Source: Luteolibacter sp. (GTDB taxonomy: Bacteria > Verrucomicrobiota > Verrucomicrobiia > Verrucomicrobiales > Akkermansiaceae). From it: DNA of 64,000 bases. The translations under genes and the position numbers were made by a program. This document shows, piece by piece, positions 11,316 to 21,013 of this stretch. The stretch covers positions 1-64,000 of the forward strand of contig JAURCU010000002.1 of assembly GCA_030828305.1 (NCBI GenBank), given 5' to 3'. Every line of letters begins with the position of its first letter. Position 1 is the stretch's first letter. The notes under the pieces were generated by a model. The model had not been told where the DNA came from, did no database searches, and saw only the letters and a list, made by a program, of their open reading frames with translations.

Positions 11316-12599
11316 TCAGGAGAAGCGGGGGTCGTCTTCACCAGGAATGACGGCCACTTCCTCGGGGGCCTTGACCGCGCCCTTCTCGAAGTCGAGTGCA
11401 GCGGGCGCACAGGCAAAGTTATACCATTCGGAGTCCTCGCGTTCCATCAGGTCACGCAAGGTCACCAGTTTACCGGTAAAACAGGCAATACGTCCCATGA
11501 TAGCCACTGCAGTGGAGTCGGCGATCTGCTTGGCCTCGTTAAGGGGCTTGCCGGCGATCACAGAGCGGATCATGTCGACGTGCTCCTGGGTCTGACCGTT
11601 CTTGGTGTCCACGGTGATGGCAGGAATCTTCACATCCTTACCGGTGAGTTTGCCACCGCCGAGGCAAACGCCATCGGTGCCGGTAAACATCTCGCCAACG
11701 CGGTTGTAGCAGCCAGCTACTTGGCGGCACTGGCTGTGGATATGAACGTCATTGCCGAAGTCGTAATCCACACTGAAGAAGTCAAATGAGTTGCCAGAGG
11801 TGCGGCGGGCGCGGCCACCAAATCCGATGGCAGTGGTGGGTAAGCGACCGAGAAACCAGATGGCCACATCAAGGTTGTGAACATGCTGCTCGACAATGTG
11901 ATCACCCGACATTTCGACGAAATTTAGCCAGTTGTTGGCAAGATAATCGGCATCGGACTGGCCGCTCTCACGCTTTCGAACCCATGGCACTCTGCCATTC
12001 CATTGAACCACGCCACCCTTGATTTCGCCAATTGCTCCATTATCGATGAGAGCCTTGTTCTGAAGGTAGCTGGCGGAGTGGCGGCGCTGGGTGCCACAAA
12101 CGACGGCCAGGCCCTTGGCCTTGGCTTTTTCTCCTGTGTCGATCACTGAGCGGCAGCCAACTGGATCAACGGCCACGGGCTTCTCAATGAAGCAGTGCTT
12201 GCCGGCTTCCACGGCAGCGGCGAAGTGCAGCGGACGGAAAGCGGGAGGAGTCGCCATCAGAACATAGTCACAATCTTCGGCGATGGCTTTCTGGTAAGCA
12301 TCAAAACCACCGAAGCACTTCTTTTTGTCGAGACCGTAATTGCCTGCAAGGGACTCGGCTTTGGCTTGGAAGGCGTCCGCAGCTGCCACCAACTCACTTT
12401 CTACGCCAACAATTTTGCAGGCCTCCATGAAGTTTTTGACGGCACCATTACCTCGACCACCACAGCCGATAATGACGAATTTGAGTTTTTTGGAGCCTCC
12501 GGCCGTGTTCTGGGCGAAAGCGGAACCGGCAAGGACCGTGGCGCCTGCCAAGGTGCTATTGCCGAGAAAATTACGACGATTCAGTTTTTTGGTATTCAT
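11316..12599 (-). CDS. Gfo/Idh/MocA-family oxidoreductase with Tat-like signal
   Basis: MNTKKLNRRNFLGNSTLAGATVLAGSAFAQ; FVIIGCGGRGNGAV; CFIEKPVAVDPVG. Confidence 0.88.
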   Translation of the reverse strand: MNTKKLNRRNFLGNSTLAGATVLAGSAFAQNTAGGSKKLKFVIIGCGGRGNGAVKNFMEACKIVGVESELVAAADAFQAKAESLAGNYGLDKKKCFGGFDAYQKAIAEDCDYVLMATPPAFRPLHFAAAVEAGKHCFIEKPVAVDPVGCRSVIDTGEKAKAKGLAVVCGTQRRHSASYLQNKALIDNGAIGEIKGGVVQWNGRVPWVRKRESGQSDADYLANNWLNFVEMSGDHIVEQHVHNLDVAIWFLGRLPTTAIGFGGRARRTSGNSFDFFSVDYDFGNDVHIHSQCRQVAGCYNRVGEMFTGTDGVCLGGGKLTGKDVKIPAITVDTKNGQTQEHVDMIRSVIAGKPLNEAKQIADSTAVAIMGRIACFTGKLVTLRDLMEREDSEWYNFACAPAALDFEKGAVKAPEEVAVIPGEDDPRFS

Positions 12600-12729
12600 G
12601 ATGAGTAGGTGTAATAGAGACCCAAACATATTACCCGGAACTCGTCACCCCCCTTTCAGGGTTTCGGACTTACAAAATGGCCCAATCGGGTTGATCTTGT
12701 TGCTTAAAGCATTATTACTAGCGCCCGTT

Positions 12730-13374
12730 ATGCGTCCATTCTCCCAAAAATCCGTGTTTTTCCTGCTTTCGGCCGCCTACGCGGCCCTCGCATCCGCCCA
12801 AGGCGAGGACTTCGAGAGCATTGATCGCGCCATCGCCAAAGGTAGCTTCGAGGACATCCAGGCTCATATCGAAAAACATCCCGAAAGCGTGCACAAGGGC
12901 GCCAGCTCGCGCACCCCGCTAGAATTGGCTGTGCTGCGCAAGAAATTGGACGTCGCCCAACTCCTGCTGGAAAAGGGCGCGAACCCCAACACCATCGACA
13001 AGTCGAAGCGCACACCCCTGCACGCTGCCATTGATCGCAACAGCCCGGAAATGGTGACCGCACTCCTGAAGGCCGGCGCCAAGCCCGACATGCTCGACAA
13101 GGACGGATGGACACCCCTTCACCACGCCACTGCCAAGAACCAACTGCAAACCTCCAAGGCCCTGATCAGTGGCGGCGCCAATCCCAACGCACTGAGCGTG
13201 CGTGGCGGCACGCCCCTGCATGAAGCTGCGGCCAGTGGTGACAAAGAACTCATCGAGTATCTGTTGGCACACAAAGTCGATCCCTCGATAAAATCCAAGG
13301 ACGGTGTGACCGCGCTCGACATTGCCAAGGAATACAAGAACCAGGCTGCCGTCGAAATTCTCTCGAAGCTTTGA
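12730..13374 (+). CDS. Secreted/periplasmic ankyrin-repeat protein
   Basis: Signal peptide MRPFSQKSVFFLLSAAYAALASAQG followed by several ankyrin repeats (TPLHAAIDRNSPEMVTALLKAGAKPD, TPLHEAAASGDKELIEYLLAH). Confidence 0.85.
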   Translation: MRPFSQKSVFFLLSAAYAALASAQGEDFESIDRAIAKGSFEDIQAHIEKHPESVHKGASSRTPLELAVLRKKLDVAQLLLEKGANPNTIDKSKRTPLHAAIDRNSPEMVTALLKAGAKPDMLDKDGWTPLHHATAKNQLQTSKALISGGANPNALSVRGGTPLHEAAASGDKELIEYLLAHKVDPSIKSKDGVTALDIAKEYKNQAAVEILSKL

Positions 13375-13397
13375 AAAATTCAAATACACGAATCATC

Positions 13398-14132
13398 ATG
13401 AGTAACAGAAAGCTCAGGGGATTCACCATGATCGAACTTCTGGTGGTGATCGCTGTCATCGTCGTGCTCAGTGCGGCAGTCTTCGCCATCGGCAACCGCA
13501 TGCTCTTTAAAAGCCGGGCCGCCGTCATGGCAGCGAACATGAAGCAGATCGCTCCCTTCTTCACCGCCTACGCCACCGACAACCAACAGAAAATACTGCC
13601 CTGTCGCGCAGATTTGGTCCGGGGCGACGGATCCACCTACAGCGACTCATTGTGGCATGAAATCATTCTTTCGATGATGTTTGAAACCACCGACCCGGCC
13701 CGCTTCGAGCAGAACAGTTTCTGGGACAGCACCGAGCTCTTTCTGCGCAACCCACTCTTCCAGAAGGGAGACGAACCGCGCGAATTCGGACCACTCAACC
13801 CGGGCTACGGCTACAATCTGATGCTTCCTGAAAACTATGAGATTCAGGAGAACGGATCCGTTCCCGATGCCGCCACTCTCGAAAGGACCCTGATACCCAT
13901 AGCCTTCGCCACCGAGCCAACCCGCACCCCCATCATTGCCCCCGCCGACAACTACTTTTACCGCTATGATGATGCTCAAATCGACGAATGGGACACTGGC
14001 ACCATTAGCGGATGGCTGGTAGATGGTAACTTTCCCGTGCTGTTTCTTGATGGACACATCGAGAGCGTAAAGCCTGAGCAATACATCGAACGACGGCTCC
14101 ACGAAATGCCGCTCGATGCCAATCTACCCTGA
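13398..14132 (+). CDS. Prepilin-type N-terminal cleavage/methylation domain protein (pseudopilin)
   Basis: LRGFTMIELLVVIAVIVVLSAAVFAIGN; C-terminal DGHIESVKPEQYI. Confidence 0.8.
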   Translation: MSNRKLRGFTMIELLVVIAVIVVLSAAVFAIGNRMLFKSRAAVMAANMKQIAPFFTAYATDNQQKILPCRADLVRGDGSTYSDSLWHEIILSMMFETTDPARFEQNSFWDSTELFLRNPLFQKGDEPREFGPLNPGYGYNLMLPENYEIQENGSVPDAATLERTLIPIAFATEPTRTPIIAPADNYFYRYDDAQIDEWDTGTISGWLVDGNFPVLFLDGHIESVKPEQYIERRLHEMPLDANLP

Positions 14133-14133
14133 T

Positions 14134-15003
14134 TCACATCACGCAGGTGATTTGCCCTTCCCTCTGGGCGTATACTTGATGCACTCCACTGACTGCGCAC
14201 AGAGCTTCGGCGAATTCAGCGGGCTCCAGGAGCATCAGTGCTGTGGACCAGACCTCGGCGGTGGCTGCGCACTCGGCCATTACCCATACCCGATCGCAGG
14301 GTTCGGCCGGCATCGCCTCCTCACCCCATGGGTGCAGCAGATGACTGCCTTGAATCCCTTTTCCTGAAGCACTCAGCGACATTGCCTGCAGTTCAATGCG
14401 CTTACCCCGTTTTCCCCCAAGCTCGACAGGCCAAGTGGCTGAGCCATAAGCCAACATGGAGCTCGCACCCGCGCACAGCAAAGCTGCCTGACACTCCCAG
14501 TCGATGAGCAACTGGCGAAGCTGGTCAAGAGCAAAGCCCTTTCCGATACCTCCCAGGTCAATCTCGCGCCCAGCCTCTTCACAGCTCACCGCTGGCACGT
14601 CCGGGTGGACCTTGAGCCTGCCATGCAATTCGGGAATGGGGCTCTCATTGCCCTGCTTAAGATGCTCGATGCGCTTGCCAAGCGTAATATCGAAGAGGCC
14701 TTGGGTTTGCCGGGCCGCCTCCATTGCAAGAAGCAAACATTGGTGAGTGGCCTCGCTAATGTAAAGGGTCTCACCACGCGAAAGTGCATTGATGCGCGAG
14801 ACATCACTTCCCTCCATGTAGCGGCTCAGTTGCCCCTCCAACTGATCAATCTTCTCAATGCATAGCTGTGCCAAACTACGGGCCGAGGCACCGTCCATAC
14901 CCAACAGGCGAATGCTGAAGGTGGTGTTCATGGCCTCGTGTTCATGAACAAAGGCTCCGCTTATGGAATCGGTACTCATGGCGTTTTCATCCACTGATCC
15001 CAT
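14134..15003 (-). CDS. apbE: FAD:protein FMN transferase (ApbE family)
   Basis: LSRYMEGSDVSRINAL..TQGLFDITLGKR..EIDLGGIGKGFALDQL. Confidence 0.85.
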   Translation of the reverse strand: MGSVDENAMSTDSISGAFVHEHEAMNTTFSIRLLGMDGASARSLAQLCIEKIDQLEGQLSRYMEGSDVSRINALSRGETLYISEATHQCLLLAMEAARQTQGLFDITLGKRIEHLKQGNESPIPELHGRLKVHPDVPAVSCEEAGREIDLGGIGKGFALDQLRQLLIDWECQAALLCAGASSMLAYGSATWPVELGGKRGKRIELQAMSLSASGKGIQGSHLLHPWGEEAMPAEPCDRVWVMAECAATAEVWSTALMLLEPAEFAEALCAVSGVHQVYAQREGQITCVM

Positions 15004-16511
15004 ACAGCGCGGCTCAGATAGATTTGCAGAGGCACGCCGTCACGCAGACCACGTGGCAGAGGCACGTGGGTCTCGTCCAGGCGGGCGCCGAGCAACATAT
15101 CCTCATCGGGCATCATCAGGATCAGCGGGTAGGTTTCGAGATCCTCCGGTGCCATGGGCCAGTAACCCACCTGCTCAAAACCACGCAAATACCACGGCAA
15201 GGGCCAGTAGCCGCTGCCCACCACCGCCACACGATCCAAGCGAGCGGGGCCTTCCATGGATCGCAACTTGTCAAACCACTCCTCCATCTTCTCGATGTCG
15301 GGCCGGGTGGGCACATAGGCGTAAGGGTTGCGGGCATCGGAGTGCAAACGGTCGCAGGCGATGCGGGTCTGCTTCACTTGGGTCCACAGGGTGGCTGCAA
15401 GAAAGAGTGTAAGTAGACCCTTAAGCCAAGGCGCAAGCGGAGTGAAATTGACAAAAGCCATTCCCGCCAACCAACAGGTCAGTGCCCACGGCAGGCAGGC
15501 CAGCCAAGGCGTCTTGTAGGCAAAGAGCGAATAGATAATCAGATGGAAGATTGCCGAATAAGCCAGCAAGTGGATCCAGCGGCGTTGACGACGATCCACC
15601 CAGCCGGACCAACTCATGACATAGGAGTATACGGCGAGCATCACCACCGGCGTTCCATACCACCAGACCCCAGCCGATTTCATGGGCAGAGCAAGCAAGT
15701 AGACATAGTAGCTCCAACTCTTGTCGTGACCGCTCACCGTCTCGTAAACGAAGTAGGTTTTGATCGCATCCAAAGCACCCCGGAGATGGGTAAAGCCGTG
15801 GGTGTAGCAGGCCAGAGTGGTGATTGCGGCGGTCGCGGCCGACAGCATCAGCCCTTTGCCGTGCTGCCTTAACCAAGCCATGACAAGTTCCATGGAGAGC
15901 TTGCGATGCTCTTGGAGCAAGAGCAGACTGATGGCGGCACTCCATGCCAGCAAACTGATTGCAAAGCTCTCCTTGGCGGCAAACATCAACCCAAGCACCA
16001 CTCCCGGCAGACCCCAGCGGGGAAAGGCGAGGATTAAACCCAGGAGCAAAGCCCCAAAAAGCACCAGGATGGACTCGTGAATGAACATCCGGCTGTAATA
16101 AACAAGCAAGGGCGAAGTCGCCAGCAGGGTGGCCGCAGCCAGGGCCGAGACATCCCCCAAGCGGCGGCGCCACAGCATGGGGACGAACACCACGAGGAGT
16201 CCGGCGGAGGCTGTTACAAAACGCAGGCTACCCTTGCTCAACTCACTCCACCCCGATTCACCACGGATCAGGCAAAGCGGCATGCTCAGATCCGCTAGCA
16301 GCGGGCCATGGTAATGCTTGGGATTGAACTCCCCACCCTCGCCCTCCATGCGCTTGGCCATGATACGAGCCCCCGTGGCCTCATCGGCGTGCATCGGTCG
16401 CACGGACAAATCCTCAAAACGCAGGAAAGCGGCCGTGACGAAAACCGCGATCCATGCAAGGATCAGCAATGCGTGCTGCGTGGATATCTTGTTGGGCTCC
16501 ATGAGTCTCAT
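14976..16511 (-). CDS. Agl23-like / glycosyltransferase-39-type multi-pass membrane protein
   Basis: LRFEDLSVRPMHADEATGARIMAKRMEGEGGEFNPKHYHGPLLADL matches the Agl23-type N-terminal DE/HGP pattern; many TM segments. Confidence 0.7.
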   Translation of the reverse strand: MRLMEPNKISTQHALLILAWIAVFVTAAFLRFEDLSVRPMHADEATGARIMAKRMEGEGGEFNPKHYHGPLLADLSMPLCLIRGESGWSELSKGSLRFVTASAGLLVVFVPMLWRRRLGDVSALAAATLLATSPLLVYYSRMFIHESILVLFGALLLGLILAFPRWGLPGVVLGLMFAAKESFAISLLAWSAAISLLLLQEHRKLSMELVMAWLRQHGKGLMLSAATAAITTLACYTHGFTHLRGALDAIKTYFVYETVSGHDKSWSYYVYLLALPMKSAGVWWYGTPVVMLAVYSYVMSWSGWVDRRQRRWIHLLAYSAIFHLIIYSLFAYKTPWLACLPWALTCWLAGMAFVNFTPLAPWLKGLLTLFLAATLWTQVKQTRIACDRLHSDARNPYAYVPTRPDIEKMEEWFDKLRSMEGPARLDRVAVVGSGYWPLPWYLRGFEQVGYWPMAPEDLETYPLILMMPDEDMLLGARLDETHVPLPRGLRDGVPLQIYLSRAVWDQWMKTP

Positions 16512-16594
16512 GGATACGATGAAAGATCCCCGAAGCTCGCAATGGTAAATCATATCATCCGCCCCCAGCCCCCTCAAACCGCCCCAATTTTGCC

Positions 16595-17314
16595 TTGTCC
16601 CCACGTTTACTGATTGTCACCCCCGTGTGGAATGACTCCGCCCGGCTTGGTGAATATGCCCCCAGCCTTGCCAAGGCCTGCTCTGAATCGGATCTGGCGA
16701 TTCGCTGGGTGATCGCCGATGATGGATCCTCAAAGCAGGAACTCGCTGCCCTTGAAACCTTGCGCAACACCCACCGCAAGACATTCCCTGAAATCCACAT
16801 CCACAGCGAAATGCATCGCGGCAAGGGACACGTCATTCGCTCTACCTGGAATACAGATCCTGATTCCCACTGGCTGGCCTTTGTCGATTGTGATGGAGCC
16901 ACCAGTGCCAGAGACTTTCTGTCCCTCATCAACAAGGCAATCGATGAGCAAAAATCAGTCATCGGAATCCGCAAGCGCACCGAGCAAACCGTCATTCACG
17001 AGAGCGCCTACCGCTGGATTTTCCATCACGGCTACCTCCTGGTCGTACGCTTGTTTCTCGGGCTGCGCTCGGAGGATCTCCAATGCGGAGCCAAGGTCAT
17101 TCGTGGCACCGACTACAGGGCCGTTGCTGACTCTCTTGAAGAAGACGGCTTCTGTTTCGACACCGAACTACTCACCGCGCTCAAAGCGAAAGGTTTTGGC
17201 TGGCTGGAGACCCCCATCAACTGGGCCGAAAAGAAGGGTGGCAAGGTGTTCCCGCTGATTGACAGCTGGAAGATGTTTGCCGGGGTATTGCGTATTCGTG
17301 GCCGTCAGCCCTGA
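16595..17314 (+). CDS. Family 2 glycosyltransferase (dolichyl-phosphate mannose synthase-like)
   Basis: [56 protein letters not shown]. Confidence 0.8.
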   Translation: MSPRLLIVTPVWNDSARLGEYAPSLAKACSESDLAIRWVIADDGSSKQELAALETLRNTHRKTFPEIHIHSEMHRGKGHVIRSTWNTDPDSHWLAFVDCDGATSARDFLSLINKAIDEQKSVIGIRKRTEQTVIHESAYRWIFHHGYLLVVRLFLGLRSEDLQCGAKVIRGTDYRAVADSLEEDGFCFDTELLTALKAKGFGWLETPINWAEKKGGKVFPLIDSWKMFAGVLRIRGRQP

Positions 17315-18075
17315 AAGGGAGGTCTCACCGGCACTCCGCGCTCGCTGAAGTATTCCTTGGCTTCGCTCACGGTGTGGGTTCCGAAGTGGAAGATACTAGC
17401 AGCAAGCACCGCATCAGCCTTACCCTCGTTGAGCACATCCACCATGTGCTGCAGGTTGCCGGCACCTCCGCTGGCAATGACCGGAATACCCACCGCACCC
17501 GAAATGGCCGCGGTCAGCTCAATATCGTAGCCCGACTGAGTACCGTCAGCATCCATGCTGGTGAGTAGGATCTCGCCCGCGCCACGCCGCCAAACCTCCT
17601 TGGCCCAATCCAGAGCGTCCATACCCACCGGGGTACGGCCACCGTGGGTATAAACGCCCCACTTGCCGTGGGCCTCACGCTTGGCGTCAATGGCGACCAC
17701 GATGCACTGGCTGCCAAAGGCTTTCGCCCCCTCGTCCACCAAACCCGGGGTATTCACTGCCGAGGTGTTGATGCCAACCTTGTCTGCACCCGCCAGCAGC
17801 ATTTCACGCATGTTATCCACCGAGCGGATACCACCCCCCACGGTCAGGGGAATGAAACAGTGCTCGGCGGTGCGACGAACCACATCGACCATGGTTTTGC
17901 GGTTGTCGGACGAGGCGGTAATGTCGAGAAAGACCAGTTCATCGGCCTCCTGCTCGTTGTATGCCATAGCGGCCTCAACCGGATCTCCGGCGTCGACCAG
18001 GTCGACAAAGTTGACCCCCTTGACCACGCGGCCATTGGTCACACCCAAGCATGGGATAATCCTTTTCGCGAGCAC
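17305..18075 (-). CDS. hisF: Imidazole glycerol phosphate synthase subunit HisF
   Basis: [52 protein letters not shown]. Confidence 0.95.
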   Translation of the reverse strand: MLAKRIIPCLGVTNGRVVKGVNFVDLVDAGDPVEAAMAYNEQEADELVFLDITASSDNRKTMVDVVRRTAEHCFIPLTVGGGIRSVDNMREMLLAGADKVGINTSAVNTPGLVDEGAKAFGSQCIVVAIDAKREAHGKWGVYTHGGRTPVGMDALDWAKEVWRRGAGEILLTSMDADGTQSGYDIELTAAISGAVGIPVIASGGAGNLQHMVDVLNEGKADAVLAASIFHFGTHTVSEAKEYFSERGVPVRPPFQG

Positions 18076-18111
18076 GCTACGCAGAGTTCGTGATCCTCAG
18101 TCGAGAGGCAA

Positions 18112-18148
18112 GAAAAACACCCCGGACCCATACGAGTCGCGGGGTGTG
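18112..18148 (-). terminator. Rho-independent terminator downstream of the L31 gene
   Basis: Reverse strand ACACCCCG...CGGGGTGT followed by TTTTT. Confidence 0.65.
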
Positions 18149-18169
18149 TGAAGTTGGTATGAGCAGCTA

Positions 18170-18436
18170 TTAGAGCTTGGGCTTGCCAGCGCGGCGCACG
18201 GCACCAAAACGCTTCTGGAATTTGTCGATGCGGCCCTCGGTATCGACAAATTGAGCCAGTCCGGTGAAGAAGGGGTGGGAATCGGATGTCACGCCGATGG
18301 AAATAACGCTGTGCTCGACACCATCGATCGTCTCCTTCTTGTCGGAAACCTTGGTAGAGCGGGTGATGAATCGCTTGCCGGTGGTCATATCGACAAACAC
18401 CACCGGATTGTAATCAGGATGAATCTCTGCTTTCAT
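18170..18436 (-). CDS. rpmE2: Ribosomal protein L31, type B
   Basis: MKAEIHPDYNPVVFVDMTTGKRFITRST..SIGVTSDSHPFFTG..GRIDKFQKRFG. Confidence 0.92.
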   Translation of the reverse strand: MKAEIHPDYNPVVFVDMTTGKRFITRSTKVSDKKETIDGVEHSVISIGVTSDSHPFFTGLAQFVDTEGRIDKFQKRFGAVRRAGKPKL

Positions 18437-18658
18437 TGTGGAAACGGGGTAGAACCAACACGTTACCGACGCGCTGGGGCGGCGAGATTCGCCATTTTTT
18501 ACCCACTGTCAAGCGAGCAAGATAAGAAAACCGCCAGATTTCGGTGAAAATTTCACAAAGCTTTATCATTAATCTTGATTAATTGTTTAAGTATGCTGAA
18601 ATGATTGTCCGTCTTTTTAGTCGCTTTTCTTAAAAAAGCCTCTAAGATGATTACTGTT

Positions 18659-18976
18659 ATGGCAATCACTTCGAAACGCACCCGCTTCTCGCGGCGTCTA
18701 CCCGATCATGTCACCGACGAGCTCTGCAACGTGCTCGCTGACAAGAAAGTCTATGGATTTAACGACCTCTTCGAGAGCGTCTTCGCCAACCTCAAGGAGC
18801 GCAACGCCGTCAGCGGTGGAGAGGAAATGCTTCGCCTCCGTGCTTACGAGAAGCTCCAAAATCTGGTCACCCGTGGTCTGGTCGAAAAGATCGGCAAGGA
18901 ATACAAGGGAACTGACCGCGTCCACGAGGCCTCCAGCGCTTACGCCGCTGAGCAAGAGGCTGCAGCTCAGGACTGA
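18659..18976 (+). CDS. Conserved hypothetical protein, possible small helical DNA/RNA-associated protein
   Basis: 105 aa uninterrupted frame, followed by a strong terminator; no family recognised. Confidence 0.6.
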   Translation: MAITSKRTRFSRRLPDHVTDELCNVLADKKVYGFNDLFESVFANLKERNAVSGGEEMLRLRAYEKLQNLVTRGLVEKIGKEYKGTDRVHEASSAYAAEQEAAAQD

Positions 18977-19018
18977 GCCGCCGCCGCCACAGATCAGCCC
19001 GAATCATCATTCAACCAG

Positions 19019-19046
19019 CCCCGCATCCACGGATGCGGGGTTTTTT
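19019..19046 (+). terminator. Rho-independent terminator
   Basis: CCCCGCATCC-AC-GGATGCGGGG-TTTTTT. Confidence 0.9.
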
Positions 19047-19105
19047 GTGGCCCATTTTTACTATCCAAGCCGCGCATTCTATTTTAAGCCATCCAACGTC
19101 CCACC

Positions 19106-19477
19106 ATGCCTGAAAACTACCTACCAGTCTTATTCCAGACAATCATCGCCATCGGCTTCGCCGCCACCGTCCTGATCCTGAGCGTGATCGTCGGGCGTGC
19201 CGCTCGCAGCACTCCCACCAAGAACATCGCCTACGAATGTGGCATGCTTCCCATTGGAGATGGCTCATCGAGATTTTCGGTCAAATTTTACCTGGTGGCC
19301 ATGCTTTTTGTGCTCTTCGACATTGAGGTTGTGTTCATGTATCCTTGGGCCGTCCAGTTCCGTGACTTGGTCCAAACGAGTGGTGCACCGCTGCTCAGCA
19401 TGGCGGGTTTCGCCGGTATTCTGGCCCTGGCCTACGTTTACGCCTTGAAAAAGGGTGCCCTGAACTGGAAATCTTGA
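19106..19477 (+). CDS. nuoA: NADH-quinone oxidoreductase subunit A
   Basis: YECGMLPIGDGSSRFSVKFYLVAMLFVLFDIEVVFMYPWAV. Confidence 0.93.
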   Translation: MPENYLPVLFQTIIAIGFAATVLILSVIVGRAARSTPTKNIAYECGMLPIGDGSSRFSVKFYLVAMLFVLFDIEVVFMYPWAVQFRDLVQTSGAPLLSMAGFAGILALAYVYALKKGALNWKS

Positions 19478-19609
19478 GGATCCGGACCGCGGCAGCAGTC
19501 TGTCCTTCAAAAGCGCTTGGCTTGGCATAAAACAGGCTTGGCACTACTCCCCAAAATCAGCAGCTTGGCCAGCCATTGACGCAAGGCAGAGCCCGGCATT
19601 GACGACCCC

Positions 19610-20953
19610 ATGGCAATAAAAATCCAGCTTCCAGAAGACGCCCCCTTCACCCCAGCCCAGCGGGCCTGGTTGGACGATTTCCTAAACCAGACTCTAAATG
19701 AAGCATCCGCATCAACCTCGGGCTCAAAAGCCGTGCCTGTGACCGCACTCCAAAGCACCGAGACGAGCAATGCCGCGGGCCACGCCAAATCTATTGGCCA
19801 GCAGGAAGAGACCCACAAGCAAGAAGGCAGCGAGGGCTACTCCAAGAAGCGCCCCTTCCCTTCAACCGTTCTCAACAACCGTAATCTCAACGGCCCCGGA
19901 CCAAAACAAACCCACCATTTGGAATTTTCGCTCGAGGGTTCCGGTCTGCAATATGAAGTCGGGGATGCGCTGGCGGTCTTTCCCGTCAACGATCCCGTTC
20001 TGGTCGACGAAATCATCGCCAATCTGCCCTTCACTCTGGAAGAAGTCCCCGACCGAGACGGCAATGACGTTTCGCTTCGCGAGGCCCTGCTCGAACACTA
20101 TGAGATCGGTGCATTGAGCAAAATTGTGGTCAAAAAATGGCAGGCCCAGAGCGCTTCGCCATTTCTTCGTTCGCTGGTGGAAGCCGACAACGCCGAGGCT
20201 TGGAAGGACTTCTGCTCGGGCCGCGAGCTCATTGATCTTGTCATCGATCACCCTGCAAACTTCAACGATGCCAAGAAATTCGTCTCAGTACTCAAGAAAC
20301 TGCAACCGCGCCTCTACTCGATTGCTTCGAGCCCGAAGGCCCATCCCGGCGAAGTGCATCTTTGTGTCGGAGTTGTTCGCTATGAAAGCCACGGCCGCAA
20401 ACGCGGCGGCGTCTGCTCAACCTTCATGTCGGAGCGCATCACAGAAGACACCCGTCCCAAGGTTTTCGTCCACCAGAACAAGAACTTCCGCCTACCCGAG
20501 GATCCCTCCACTCCTGTTATCATGGTGGGCCCCGGCACTGGCATTGCCCCCTTCCGCGCCTTTCTGGAGCAACTTCAGCTCAACGAAACCAAGAGCCGAA
20601 ACTGGCTATTCTTTGGCAATCCACATGCTGCCACCGATTACCTCTATCAGGAGGAAATCGAGGCCTTCCTCGCCGACGGCACCCTGGAGCGGCTCGATCT
20701 TGCCTGGTCACGTGACCAGCAAACCAAGGTCTACGTGCAGAACCTGATGGAACAAAGGGCTGCGGAGCTATGGCAGTGGTTGGAACAGGGCGCTTGTTTA
20801 TACGTCTGCGGAGACGCTTCACGCATGGCCAAGGATGTCGACCGGGCTCTGCATCAGCTTATCATCGATCACGGCGGAAAATCCGAGAATGAGGTTAAAG
20901 AATACGTCTCTGAGATGAAAAAAGCCAAACGTTATCAGCGAGACGTCTACTGA
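19610..20953 (+). CDS. Sulfite reductase flavoprotein-like FAD/NADPH reductase (CysJ-like, no flavodoxin domain)
   Basis: YEVGDALAVFPVND; RLYSIASSPKAHP; VGPGTGIAPFRAFLEQ; LYVCGDASRMAKDVDRAL. Confidence 0.85.
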   Translation: MAIKIQLPEDAPFTPAQRAWLDDFLNQTLNEASASTSGSKAVPVTALQSTETSNAAGHAKSIGQQEETHKQEGSEGYSKKRPFPSTVLNNRNLNGPGPKQTHHLEFSLEGSGLQYEVGDALAVFPVNDPVLVDEIIANLPFTLEEVPDRDGNDVSLREALLEHYEIGALSKIVVKKWQAQSASPFLRSLVEADNAEAWKDFCSGRELIDLVIDHPANFNDAKKFVSVLKKLQPRLYSIASSPKAHPGEVHLCVGVVRYESHGRKRGGVCSTFMSERITEDTRPKVFVHQNKNFRLPEDPSTPVIMVGPGTGIAPFRAFLEQLQLNETKSRNWLFFGNPHAATDYLYQEEIEAFLADGTLERLDLAWSRDQQTKVYVQNLMEQRAAELWQWLEQGACLYVCGDASRMAKDVDRALHQLIIDHGGKSENEVKEYVSEMKKAKRYQRDVY

Positions 20954-21013
20954 GACTACTGAGCGGATACCATCCACGCAAAAGAAGCAGGGAGCAATCC
21001 GCCCATTCAAAGC

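Noticed and set aside
13647-14102. 151-aa minus-strand ORF antisense to the pseudopilin
   Set aside because: Shadow ORF of a gene with a clear prepilin leader.
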